A stretch of DNA of 35,104 nucleotides, from assembly GCF_001043975.1 (NCBI RefSeq), contig NZ_LABY01000259.1, positions 1 to 35,104 of the forward strand. The letters run 5' to 3'. Below the pieces are notes generated by a model that searched no databases, had not been told where the DNA came from, and saw nothing but the letters and a program-made list of their open reading frames with translations. This document shows positions 1 through 7,466 of this stretch, piece after piece. The stretch's first letter is position 1; every line of letters starts with the position of its first letter. A program made the position numbers and the translations under genes. Source of the DNA: Methylobacterium variabile. Its GTDB lineage: Bacteria > Pseudomonadota > Alphaproteobacteria > Rhizobiales > Beijerinckiaceae.

Positions 1-2007
1 TTCCCGACGCGGCGCCGCGTCCTCCGCCTCGCGCCGGGCGATGGCGCGCTCGACCACCTTGGCGAGGCCGACCATGATCGTGTCGAGGGCGTAGTCCTTC
101 GGGGTGTAGATCGCGGCGACGCCCATGTTCTTGAGCACCAGCTCGTCCTCGGGCGAGATGATGCCGCCGACGACGACCGGGATGTGGTCGAGCCCTTCCT
201 GGCGCAGGCGCGCCCGGACCTCGCGCACCAGCGGCACGTGCGAGCCCGACAGGATCGACAGGCCGATGATGTGGGCGTTGCGCTCGCGGGCCTTGGCGAC
301 GATCTCGGCCGGGGTCTGGCGGATGCCGTCGTAGGTCACGTCGAAGCCGACGTCGCGGGCGCGCAGCGCGATCTGCTCGGCGCCGTTCGAGTGCCCGTCG
401 AGGCCGGGCTTGCCGACGACGAGCTTCGGCGCCTCGCCCAGCCGCTCGCCGAGATCGGCGACGAGCAGCCGCGCCTCCTCGGCCGCCCCCGAGGTGACGG
501 TCTCCGGGGTCACGCCGGTGGGGGCGCGGTACTCGCCGAAGACCTGGCGCAGGCGCTCGCCCCACTCGCCGGTGGTGACGCCGGCCTTGGCGCAGGCGAT
601 CGAGGCCGGCATCACGTTGCGGCCCTCGCGCGCCGCCGCCTCGAGCTCGGCGAGCGCCGCCTCGACCGCGGCCCCGTCGCGCTGGGCGCGCCAGGCCCTG
701 ATGCGGCCCTGCGCCTCCATCTCGACCGTCTCGGAGACGGTGAAGATCGCCCCGTCGCCGGCGGTGAGGGGCGAGGGCTCGCCATTCTGGAACTTGTTGA
801 CGCCGACCACGACCTGCTCGCCGCGCTCGATCGCGGCGATGCGCTTGGCGTTCGACTCGACCAGCGCCCGCTTCATCGTCCCGGTCTCGATCGCCGCGAC
901 CGCGCCGCCGAGCGCGCCGATGCGGGCGAGCTCCGCCCGGGTCTGTGTCTTCAGCGCCTCGACCTTGGCGTCGATGGCGACCGAGCCGTCGAAGATGTCG
1001 TCGTACTCGAGGAGATCCGTCTCGAAGGCGAGGATCTGCTGCATCCGCATCGACCATTGCTGGTCCCAGGGACGCGGCAGGCCGAGCGCCTCGTTCCAGG
1101 CCGGCAGCTGCACGGCGCGGGCGCGGGCGCGCTTCGAGAGGGTGACGGCCAGCATCTCGATCAGGATGCGGTGGACGTTGTTCTCGGGCTGCTGCTCGGT
1201 GAGGCCGAGCGAGTTGACCTGCACGCCGTAGCGGAAGATGCGCTTCCTCGGATCGTCGATGCCGTAGCGGTCGCGGGTGATCTCGTCCCACAGGTCGCAG
1301 AACGCCCGCATCTTGCAGATCTCGGTGACGAAGCGCAGCCCCGCATTGACGAAGAACGAGATCCGCCCGACCACATCGGCGAAGCTCGCCTCGTCGAAGG
1401 CGGGGTCGTCCCGCACCGTGTCGAGGACCGCGATGGCCACCGCCAGCGCGTAGGACAGCTCCTGGACCGGCGTCGCCCCCGCCTCCTGCAGGTGGTAGGA
1501 GCAGACGTTCATCGGGTTCCACTTCGGAACCTGGCTCGTCGTGAACAGGATCACGTCCTTGGTGAGCCGCAGCGACGGGCCGGGCGGAAAGACGTAGGTG
1601 CCCCGCGACAGGTACTCCTTGATGATGTCGTTCTGGGTCGTGCCCTGGAGGGCCGAGAACGGCGCCCCCTGCTCCTCGGCCACCGCGAGGTAGAGCGCCA
1701 GCAGCCACGGCGCCGTGGCGTTGATGGTCATCGAGGTGTTCATCTGGGCGAGCGGGATGTCCTGAAACAGGGTCCGCATGTCGCCGAGATGCGCGATCGA
1801 GACGCCGACCTTGCCGACCTCGCCGCGGGCGAGCTCGTGGTCGGGATCGTAGCCGGTCTGCGTCGGCAGGTCGAAGGCGACCGAGAGGCCGGTCTGCCCC
1901 TTGGCGAGGTTGCCGCGATAGAGCGCGTTCGATTCCGCCGCCGTCGAATGCCCCGCATAGGTGCGGATGATCCACGGCTTGTCGCGCTTGACCTCCGGTT
2001 CGCCCAT
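1..2007 (-). CDS. ecm: Ethylmalonyl-CoA mutase (B12-dependent), C-terminus cut by window edge
   Basis: This is a coenzyme B12-dependent acyl-CoA mutase that should convert (2R)-ethylmalonyl-CoA to methylsuccinyl-CoA in the ethylmalonyl-CoA pathway. The N-terminus reads RTYAGHSTAAESN, then KGQTGLSVAFDLPTQTGYDP, MNTSMTINATAPW and GTTQNDIIKEYLSRGTY, a set typical of the MeaA/Ecm branch of mutases. The C-terminal cobalamin domain carries the DxHxxG motif as DGHSNG, with the cobalt-ligand His at about residue 539, followed by IIGLSILSGSH and VVVGGIIS. The ATG at 2007-2005 follows a purine-rich GAGGGC. The frame stays open for 669 codons to base 1, so only the extreme C-terminus is missing. It diverges from ccr, the enzyme two steps earlier in the same pathway. 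The older Methylobacterium name is meaA. Methylmalonyl-CoA mutase is the alternative, but the N-terminus and the ccr neighbour favour Ecm. Confidence 0.93.
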   Translation of the reverse strand, partial: MGEPEVKRDKPWIIRTYAGHSTAAESNALYRGNLAKGQTGLSVAFDLPTQTGYDPDHELARGEVGKVGVSIAHLGDMRTLFQDIPLAQMNTSMTINATAPWLLALYLAVAEEQGAPFSALQGTTQNDIIKEYLSRGTYVFPPGPSLRLTKDVILFTTSQVPKWNPMNVCSYHLQEAGATPVQELSYALAVAIAVLDTVRDDPAFDEASFADVVGRISFFVNAGLRFVTEICKMRAFCDLWDEITRDRYGIDDPRKRIFRYGVQVNSLGLTEQQPENNVHRILIEMLAVTLSKRARARAVQLPAWNEALGLPRPWDQQWSMRMQQILAFETDLLEYDDIFDGSVAIDAKVEALKTQTRAELARIGALGGAVAAIETGTMKRALVESNAKRIAAIERGEQVVVGVNKFQNGEPSPLTAGDGAIFTVSETVEMEAQGRIRAWRAQRDGAAVEAALAELEAAAREGRNVMPASIACAKAGVTTGEWGERLRQVFGEYRAPTGVTPETVTSGAAEEARLLVADLGERLGEAPKLVVGKPGLDGHSNGAEQIALRARDVGFDVTYDGIRQTPAEIVAKARERNAHIIGLSILSGSHVPLVREVRARLRQEGLDHIPVVVGGIISPEDELVLKNMGVAAIYTPKDYALDTIMVGLAKVVERAIARREAEDAAPRRE

Positions 2008-2105
2008 GTGCGCCCTCGCCCCTCGTTGCCGGCACGTCGGCGGGATCCGCCCCGCCCGTGCCCGGATCGTAGCCGTGCCCGGTCTAACCGTCATCCTGAC
2101 CTTGA

Positions 2106-2121
2106 GGCCGACAAGTCGGCC
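2106..2121. promoter_or_regulatory. Perfect palindrome in the ecm/ccr divergent spacer
   Basis: The 198-bp spacer between the divergent ecm and ccr starts contains GGCCGAC-AA-GTCGGCC, two perfect 7-bp arms around an AA centre. It lies 85 bp from the ccr start codon and 99 bp from the ecm start codon, a suitable place for an operator that controls one or both genes. Size and symmetry fit a dimeric repressor of the TetR type, and I recall that ccr of Methylobacterium extorquens is controlled by the TetR-family protein CcrR through a palindrome. Identity with that site is not established here. I could not place convincing -35/-10 boxes. Confidence 0.5.
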
Positions 2122-2205
2122 CCGTCGCCAAATGGGCTATTGGAGCCCCCTTGGAACGACGCTAGGATCCACGGTGCAGTGCAATATTTCAAGGGAGGGT
2201 CCGCG

Positions 2206-3513
2206 ATGGCAGCGAGCGCCGCGCTGGAACCGGTGGCGAAGGGTCAGTCCCAGGGGAAGGGTCTCTTGAAGGACCTCTACGAGATCGGCGAGATTCCGCC
2301 GCTCGGCCACGTCCCGTCGAAGATGTACGCCTGGGCGATCCGGCGCGAACGGCACGGGCCGCCCGAGCAGTCGATGCAGATCGAGGTCCTGCCGACCTGG
2401 TCGATCGGCGACGACGAGGTGCTCGTCCTCGTGATGGCCGCCGGCGTCAACTACAACGGCGTCTGGGCCGGCCTCGGCGAGCCGATCTCGCCGTTCGACG
2501 TCCACAAGGCCGACTTCCACGTCGCCGGCTCGGACGCCTCGGGCATCGTCTGGGCGGTCGGCGCCAAGGTGAAGCGCTGGAAGGTCGGCGACGAGGTCAT
2601 CGTCCACTGCAACCAGGACGACGGCGACGACGAGGAGTGCAACGGCGGCGACCCGATGTTCTCGCCGTCCCAGCGCATCTGGGGCTACGAGACGCCGGAC
2701 GGCTCCTTCGGCCAGTTCTGCCGGGTGCAGTCGCGCCAGCTGATGCGCCGGCCCCAGCACCTGACCTGGGAGGAGAGCGCCTGCTACACGCTGACGCTCG
2801 CCACCGCCTACCGGATGCTGTTCGGCCACGCGCCGCACACGATCAAGCCGGGGCAGAACGTGCTGATCTGGGGCGCCTCGGGCGGCCTCGGCGTGTTCGG
2901 CGTGCAGCTCTGCGCGGCTGCCGGCGCCAACCCCATCGCGGTGATCTCCGACGAGTCGAAGCGCGACTACGTCATGAGCCTGGGCGCCAAGGGCGTCATC
3001 AACCGCAAGGACTTCAACTGCTGGGGCCAGCTGCCCAAGGTGAACTCGCCCGAGTTCAACGAGTGGACCAAGGAAGCCCGCAAGTTCGGCAAGGCGATCT
3101 GGGACATCACCGGCAAGGGCAACGACGTCGACATCGTGTTCGAGCACCCGGGCGAGGCGACCTTCCCGGTCTCGGCGCTGGTGGTGAAGCGCGGCGGCAT
3201 GGTGGTGTTCTGCGCCGGCACGACCGGCTTCAACATCACCTTCGACGCCCGCTACGTCTGGATGCGGCAGAAGCGCATCCAGGGCTCGCACTTCGCCCAC
3301 CTGAAGCAGGCGGCGGCCGCCAACCAGTTCGTCATCGACCGCCAGGTCGACCCCTGCATGAGCGAGCTGTTCCCCTGGGACAAGATTCCGGAGGCCCACA
3401 CCAAGATGTGGAAGAACCAGCACGCGCCCGGCAACATGGCGGTGCTGGTGAACTCGCCGCGGGCGGGCCTGCGGACGTTCGACGACGTGCTGGAGCTGTC
3501 GGGGTCGCGGTAA
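2206..3513 (+). CDS. ccr: Crotonyl-CoA carboxylase/reductase
   Basis: This 435-residue medium-chain dehydrogenase/reductase performs NADPH-dependent reductive carboxylation of crotonyl-CoA to ethylmalonyl-CoA, the defining step of the ethylmalonyl-CoA pathway for C2 assimilation. Evidence: an N-terminal substrate domain with the Ccr-specific stretch AAGVNYNGVWAGLGEP (residues 79-94), whose Asn residues line the CO2 pocket in characterised enzymes; the acidic insert NQDDGDDEECNGGDPMFSP; the nucleotide-binding loop GASGGLGVFG at about 223-232; and GSHFAHLKQA near residue 360, containing the His known to help bind CO2. The ATG at 2206 is preceded by AAGGGAGGG with about a 7-nt spacer. The frame stays open upstream to 184, but that stretch is antisense to ecm and is not part of the protein. 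Divergent from ecm. Confidence 0.96.
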   Translation: MAASAALEPVAKGQSQGKGLLKDLYEIGEIPPLGHVPSKMYAWAIRRERHGPPEQSMQIEVLPTWSIGDDEVLVLVMAAGVNYNGVWAGLGEPISPFDVHKADFHVAGSDASGIVWAVGAKVKRWKVGDEVIVHCNQDDGDDEECNGGDPMFSPSQRIWGYETPDGSFGQFCRVQSRQLMRRPQHLTWEESACYTLTLATAYRMLFGHAPHTIKPGQNVLIWGASGGLGVFGVQLCAAAGANPIAVISDESKRDYVMSLGAKGVINRKDFNCWGQLPKVNSPEFNEWTKEARKFGKAIWDITGKGNDVDIVFEHPGEATFPVSALVVKRGGMVVFCAGTTGFNITFDARYVWMRQKRIQGSHFAHLKQAAAANQFVIDRQVDPCMSELFPWDKIPEAHTKMWKNQHAPGNMAVLVNSPRAGLRTFDDVLELSGSR

Positions 3514-3581
3514 CGCGACCCTGCTCGCGCTGACGCGCGCTTCCCGCCGAACGGGCGACTTGCTAGAACACCTCCGAACTG

Positions 3582-3610
3582 GCGCCGCGCGAGGGTCCTT
3601 CGCGCGGCGC
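3582..3610 (+). promoter_or_regulatory. 11-bp GC hairpin in the leuD leader
   Basis: Bases 3582-3592 (GCGCCGCGCGA) pair perfectly with 3600-3610 (TCGCGCGGCGC) across a 7-nt loop. The hairpin lies 69 bp after the ccr stop and ends 20 bp before the leuD start. No T-run follows, so it may be a Rho-type 3' end for ccr, an mRNA-stability stem, or a structure in the leuD leader. I saw no leader peptide with a run of leucine codons. Confidence 0.45.
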
Positions 3611-3630
3611 GCATCTCGGACGAAGCATCA

Positions 3631-4233
3631 ATGGAAAAGTTCACCGTTCTGGAGGGCGTCGCGGCGCCGCTGCCGATCGTCAACGTCGACACCGACCGCA
3701 TCATCCCCAAGCAGTACCTCAAGACGATCAAGCGCACCGGCCTCGGCAAGGGCCTCTTCTCCGAGATGCGCTACCGCGACGACGGCTCGGAGAACCCCGA
3801 CTTCGTCCTCAACCAGCCGGCCTACCGCAACGCCAAGATCCTGGTCGCCGGCGACAATTTCGGCTGCGGCTCGTCGCGCGAGCACGCCCCCTGGGCGCTC
3901 GCCGATTTCGGCATCCGCTGCATCATCTCGACGAGCTTCGCCGACATCTTCTTCAACAACAGCGCCAAGAACGGCATCCTGCTGATCACGGTGAAGCCCG
4001 AGGACCTGGAGAAGCTCCTCGACGACGCGAATCGCGGCGCCAACGCCACGCTGACGATCGACCTCGAGAACCAGGTCATCAAGGGACCGGACGGCGGCAC
4101 CCTGCACTTCGACATCGATCCCACCCGCAAGCACAACCTGCTCAACGGGCTCGACGACATCGGCCTGACCCTCGAGAAGGCGCCGGCGATCGACGCCTAC
4201 GAGCAGAAGCTCGCCGAGCGACCCTGGGCCTGA
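3631..4233 (+). CDS. leuD: 3-isopropylmalate dehydratase small subunit
   Basis: LeuD is the swivel-domain subunit of isopropylmalate isomerase and works with LeuC to convert 2-isopropylmalate to 3-isopropylmalate in leucine biosynthesis. The 200-residue length is normal. Diagnostic motifs are NVDTDRIIPKQYLKT near residue 20 and NFGCGSSREHAPWALADFG near residues 75-93, followed by TSFADIFFNNSAKNG. The start at 3631 gives MEKFTVLEGVAAPLP, a typical LeuD N-terminus; the Shine-Dalgarno is weak. No leuC or leuB lies in this window, so the subunits are encoded apart. The gene follows ccr on the same strand after 117 bp and is probably a separate transcript. Confidence 0.96.
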   Translation: MEKFTVLEGVAAPLPIVNVDTDRIIPKQYLKTIKRTGLGKGLFSEMRYRDDGSENPDFVLNQPAYRNAKILVAGDNFGCGSSREHAPWALADFGIRCIISTSFADIFFNNSAKNGILLITVKPEDLEKLLDDANRGANATLTIDLENQVIKGPDGGTLHFDIDPTRKHNLLNGLDDIGLTLEKAPAIDAYEQKLAERPWA

Positions 4234-4392
4234 AGGCGCCAACGGTCGTCTCCGAAGAATAATCCCGCGCTGCCCGAGGGCGGTTCGCCGCGGCGGACCG
4301 CCCGCCGGCCTCCGAATTCATCAGGACTTCCTTAACCCTGATGACGCCCCATTCGGGTGCTTGGATCGGGGAAACGGGAGAGACTTCTGCTC

Positions 4393-5592
4393 ATGACGCG
4401 GCGCGCGACCCTCAAGGCCGCCACCCTGCTCTGCCTCGCCGGCCTCGGCCTGCCGGGGGCGGCGCTGGCGGATTTCCGCTCCTGCCTCGCCGGCATCGGA
4501 CAGGAGGCGGCGGCGGCCGGCGTGTCGCCGGCGGCGTTCCAGGCCGCCACGGCCGGCATCACCTTCGACGACAAGGTGATCGAGCTGTCCCAGGCCCAGC
4601 CCGAGTTCAAGACGCCGATCTGGGACTACATGGCCGCCCTCGTCGACGACGAGCGGGTCGATGACGGCCGCGCCGCCATGCGCCAGCACGCGAGCGCGCT
4701 CGCCCAGGCCGAGGCACGCTACGGCGTCGACCGCTACACCATCGCGGCGGTGTGGGGCGTCGAGTCGAATTTCGGCAAGAACCTCGGCAAGATGCCGCTG
4801 GTGCAGTCGCTCGCGACGCTCGCCTGCGGCGGCACCCGCCGGCGCGACTTCTTCAAGGGCGAGCTGATCGCCACCCTCAAGATCATCGCGAAGGGCGACA
4901 TCGCGCCCGAGCGCCTGACCGGCTCCTGGGCCGGCGCCTTCGGGCAGACCCAGTTCATGCCGACCACCTACCACCGCCTCGCGGTCGACCTCGACGGCGA
5001 CGGGCGGCGCGACGTGGTCGATTCGGTGCCGGACGCGGTCGGCTCCACCGCCAACTTCCTGCGCGTCGCCAAGTGGCACAACGGCCAGCCCTGGGGCTAC
5101 GAGGTGCGGCTCCCCTCCGGCTTCAACGTCGCGGCGGCAGGCCGCAAGAACAAGAAGCCGGTGGCGCACTGGGCGTCGCTCGGCGTGACCCGGCTCGACG
5201 GTCGGCCCCTCTCCGCCGAAGGACCGGTCGGCATCCTGGCGCCCGCCGGCGCCAACGGGCCGGCCTTCCTGGTGACGAAGAACTTCGACGCGATCTACTC
5301 CTACAACGCCGCCGAGTCCTACGGCCTCGCCATCGCGGTCCTGTCGGACCGCCTGCGCGGCAAGGCCGGCGTCCAGACTGCCTGGCCGACCGACGACCCG
5401 CCGCTGTCCCGGGCCGAGCGCCGCAGCCTGCAGAGCGCGCTGGCCGCCCGCGGCTACGACGTCGGCGAGCCCGACGGCCGGGTCGGCTCCAAGACCCGCG
5501 AGGCGATCAAGGACATCGAGCGGCGGCTCGGCATGCCGCAGACCGGCCGGCCCGGGGCGAAGGTGCTCGAGGCGCTGCTGCGCAGCAACTGA
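4393..5592 (+). CDS. Secreted lytic murein transglycosylase (MltB/SLT_2 type) with PG-binding domain
   Basis: The predicted product is a periplasmic lytic transglycosylase that cleaves the MurNAc-GlcNAc bond of peptidoglycan. From the ATG at 4393 it has 399 residues: a signal peptide (residues 1-26, ending GAALA), an SLT_2/GH103-like catalytic domain (about 27-325) with the catalytic Glu in WGVESNFGKN (E124) and the motifs GSWAGAFGQTQFMPTTY and NFDAIYSYNAAESYGLAI, then a C-terminal PG_binding_1 domain (SLQSALAARGYDVGEPDG onward). The N-terminus TRRATLK resembles a twin-arginine motif, so export may be by Tat. A GTG at 4357 would add 12 residues, but the ATG follows GGGAGAG and gives a clean signal sequence. 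Convergent with the MFS gene and separated from it by a strong palindrome. Confidence 0.93.
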   Translation: MTRRATLKAATLLCLAGLGLPGAALADFRSCLAGIGQEAAAAGVSPAAFQAATAGITFDDKVIELSQAQPEFKTPIWDYMAALVDDERVDDGRAAMRQHASALAQAEARYGVDRYTIAAVWGVESNFGKNLGKMPLVQSLATLACGGTRRRDFFKGELIATLKIIAKGDIAPERLTGSWAGAFGQTQFMPTTYHRLAVDLDGDGRRDVVDSVPDAVGSTANFLRVAKWHNGQPWGYEVRLPSGFNVAAAGRKNKKPVAHWASLGVTRLDGRPLSAEGPVGILAPAGANGPAFLVTKNFDAIYSYNAAESYGLAIAVLSDRLRGKAGVQTAWPTDDPPLSRAERRSLQSALAARGYDVGEPDGRVGSKTREAIKDIERRLGMPQTGRPGAKVLEALLRSN

Positions 5593-5651
5593 CCCCGGTC
5601 GCATCATAAAAGCGTTCGGCGCATCGGCGCCGGCGCCCCTTCGGGCTGGGC

Positions 5652-5685
5652 CGGCGCCATCGAACGAGCTCGTTCGATGGCGCCG
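5652..5685. terminator. 34-nt perfect palindrome between convergent genes (likely bidirectional terminator)
   Basis: The half-site CGGCGCCATCGAACGAG (5652-5668) is followed at once by its exact reverse complement (5669-5685), giving a 17-bp stem or an uninterrupted palindrome. It sits 60 bp after the transglycosylase stop and 6 bp before the MFS stop, so both transcripts would fold it. There is no T-run. A closely related 32-nt element occurs at 33586-33617, suggesting a repeated intergenic family. Confidence 0.7.
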
Positions 5686-5690
5686 CGACG

Positions 5691-6920
5691 TCAGATCCGC
5701 ACGGTGCGGTCGCGGGCAGCCATCAGGCCGAAGCCCGCGGCCGCGAGGCAGAGGCCCGCGTAGAGCGCCGCCGGCAGGCCCCAGCCGCCGCTGACCTCGT
5801 GCACGACCCCGACCAGGAATGGCCCGAGGGCCGCCACGCAGTAGCCGACGCCCTGCGCCATGGCTGAGAGCTCGGCGGCGGCGCGGGGGTCGCCGGCGCG
5901 CAGCACGATGAGCGTCAGGGCGAGGCCGAAGCAGCCGCCGAGCCCGAGGCCGAGCAGCAGGGCGAAGCCCCAGGCGAGGGCGATCGGCCCGACCAGGAGC
6001 CCGGTGAAGCCGACGAGCGGCAGGGCGATCACCAGGATCACCCAGGGCCGCTGGTCCGGCCGGCGCGCCGCGAGCGTCGGCACCAGGAGGGCGAGCACGC
6101 CCTGCGCCAGGGCCGAGACCGAGGCGACGAGGCCGGCCGCCACGATGTCGAAGCCGCGGTCGACCAGGGCGGCCGGCAGCCAGCCGAACACGATGTAGGC
6201 CAGGGACGATTGCAGGCCCATGAAGGCGGTGACCTGCCAGGCGAGGGGATCGCGCCACAGCCCCCCGCCCGGTTGCGCGGCCGCGGCGTTCGGGATCGGC
6301 CGCGCGCGCGCGAAGGGCAGCCAAGCCGCGGCCGCGACGAGCGCGGGCGCGGCCCACAGCATCAGGGCTCCCTCCCAGCCGAGGCCGAGGCCCTGGCGCA
6401 GGGGCACCGTGAAGCCGGCCCCCGCAGCCGCCCCGAGGCACAGCAGCGCGGTGTAGAGGCCGGTCATCAGCCCGGCCCGGTCGGGAAAGTCGCGCTTGAC
6501 GATGCCGGGCAGGATGACGCCGACGATCCCGATCGCCGCGGCGGCGACCACCGAGCCGAGGAAGAGCAGCGGCAATCCGCCGAGGCCGCGCAGGACAAGG
6601 CCGAGCGCCAGCACCACGAGGCCCACCAGCACCCCGGCATCCGGCCCGATGCGCCGCACCAGCACCGGCGCGAGGCGGCCGAACACCCCGAGGCACAGGA
6701 CCGGCAGGGTGACGAGGGCGCCGGCGAGGGCACCCGACAGGCCGGTCCCCGCCCGGATCCCCGGCAGGAGCGGACCGATGCTCGACAGGGCCGGCCGGAG
6801 ATTGAAGGCCACCAGCATCAGCCCGAGGCCGATCAGGACCGGATGGAAGCCCGGCGCGGCCGCCCTCTCCGCCCGGGCGCTCCCGGCGCCCGAGTCCCGT
6901 TCGATTGTCCGCACCGGCAT
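5691..6920 (-). CDS. MFS transporter, CynX/NimT (cyanate transporter-like) family
   Basis: This 409-residue, very hydrophobic protein has about 12 predicted membrane segments from residue 25 to 400. The first segment is followed by NLRPALSSIGPLLPGI, a hallmark of the CynX/NimT branch of the major facilitator superfamily. Other consistent stretches are GVILPGIVKRDFPDRAG (the loop after TM4) and MGLQSSLAYIVFGWLPAAL (start of the second half). Members have been linked to cyanate or nitroimidazole transport, but the substrate here cannot be read from sequence, and no cyanase or other substrate enzyme is nearby. The ATG at 6920 has a purine-rich AAGGGGGG upstream. It lies 120 bp downstream of the XRE gene on the same strand and may be the last gene of that block. 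Confidence 0.88.
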   Translation of the reverse strand: MPVRTIERDSGAGSARAERAAAPGFHPVLIGLGLMLVAFNLRPALSSIGPLLPGIRAGTGLSGALAGALVTLPVLCLGVFGRLAPVLVRRIGPDAGVLVGLVVLALGLVLRGLGGLPLLFLGSVVAAAAIGIVGVILPGIVKRDFPDRAGLMTGLYTALLCLGAAAGAGFTVPLRQGLGLGWEGALMLWAAPALVAAAAWLPFARARPIPNAAAAQPGGGLWRDPLAWQVTAFMGLQSSLAYIVFGWLPAALVDRGFDIVAAGLVASVSALAQGVLALLVPTLAARRPDQRPWVILVIALPLVGFTGLLVGPIALAWGFALLLGLGLGGCFGLALTLIVLRAGDPRAAAELSAMAQGVGYCVAALGPFLVGVVHEVSGGWGLPAALYAGLCLAAAGFGLMAARDRTVRI

Positions 6921-7040
6921 CCCCCCTTGTCGCGCCTATCCGCGCGATCCCGCCGCGCGTGCCCGCGCGCCAGGGGCGTCATACAGCGATGCCGGAGCGG
7001 TGGGGACCGGAACTTTTGCAACCCTGCATCCGGCGGGCGG

Positions 7041-7466
7041 TCACTCCGCCGTGTCGGACGGCCCGGCGCTGGCGCCGATCGCCTCGACCAGGTTGATGAT
7101 GCGGCGGCGCAACTGGCTGTCGCCGATGCGCTGGAAGGCGCGCACCAGCTGCAGGTCCTGGCTGGTCCAGAACACGTCGTGGGCGGCGAGATCGGTGGCG
7201 GGCTCGACGGGCAGGTCGTCGGTCTGCGGCCCCTCCTGGCGCGGGGCCCCCTCGTAGAAGAAGCTCACCGGCACGCCCAGCACGTCGGCGATCTGGCGCA
7301 GGCGGCTCGCGCTGATCCGGTTGGTGCCCTTCTCGTACTTCTGGATCTGCTGAAACGTCACGCCGAGGGCGTCACCCAGCTTCTCCTGGCTCACACCGAC
7401 GAGGAGCCGTCGGATGCGCACGCGATGCCCGACGTGACGATCAACCGGGTCCGGGGCCTTCTTCAC
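7041..7466 (-). CDS. XRE-family HTH regulator coupled to lnt
   Basis: A 141-residue DNA-binding protein with one N-terminal helix-turn-helix (about residues 12-70: RRLLVGVSQEKLGDALGVTF, then QQIQKYEKGTNRISASRL). VPVSFFYEGAP follows, and then a variable tail rich in acidic and hydrophobic residues. The pattern is common in alphaproteobacterial lnt loci; its targets are unknown. I chose the GTG at 7466: it overlaps the lnt stop as GTGA, has GGAG about 9 nt upstream, and begins VKKAPDPVDRHVG, the usual start of this family. A longer frame from 7532 would lie inside lnt. In many Rhizobiales this gene is followed by metK; here the next gene is an MFS transporter. Confidence 0.88.
   Translation of the reverse strand: MKKAPDPVDRHVGHRVRIRRLLVGVSQEKLGDALGVTFQQIQKYEKGTNRISASRLRQIADVLGVPVSFFYEGAPRQEGPQTDDLPVEPATDLAAHDVFWTSQDLQLVRAFQRIGDSQLRRRIINLVEAIGASAGPSDTAE

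Noticed and set aside
184..2205. Continuous plus-strand frame fused to the start of ccr
   Set aside because: It is the antisense of ecm, whose protein motifs are unmistakable. The ATG at 2206 has a strong ribosome site and gives the normal Ccr N-terminus.
2137..3423. 428-codon minus-strand frame antisense to ccr
   Set aside because: Leu/Val/Asp/Arg-rich shadow of a conserved gene; long antisense frames are expected at this GC content.
4321..6696. 791-codon minus-strand frame over the transglycosylase and MFS genes
   Set aside because: It runs antisense to the transglycosylase and out of frame through the MFS gene, both of which have clear motifs and normal lengths.
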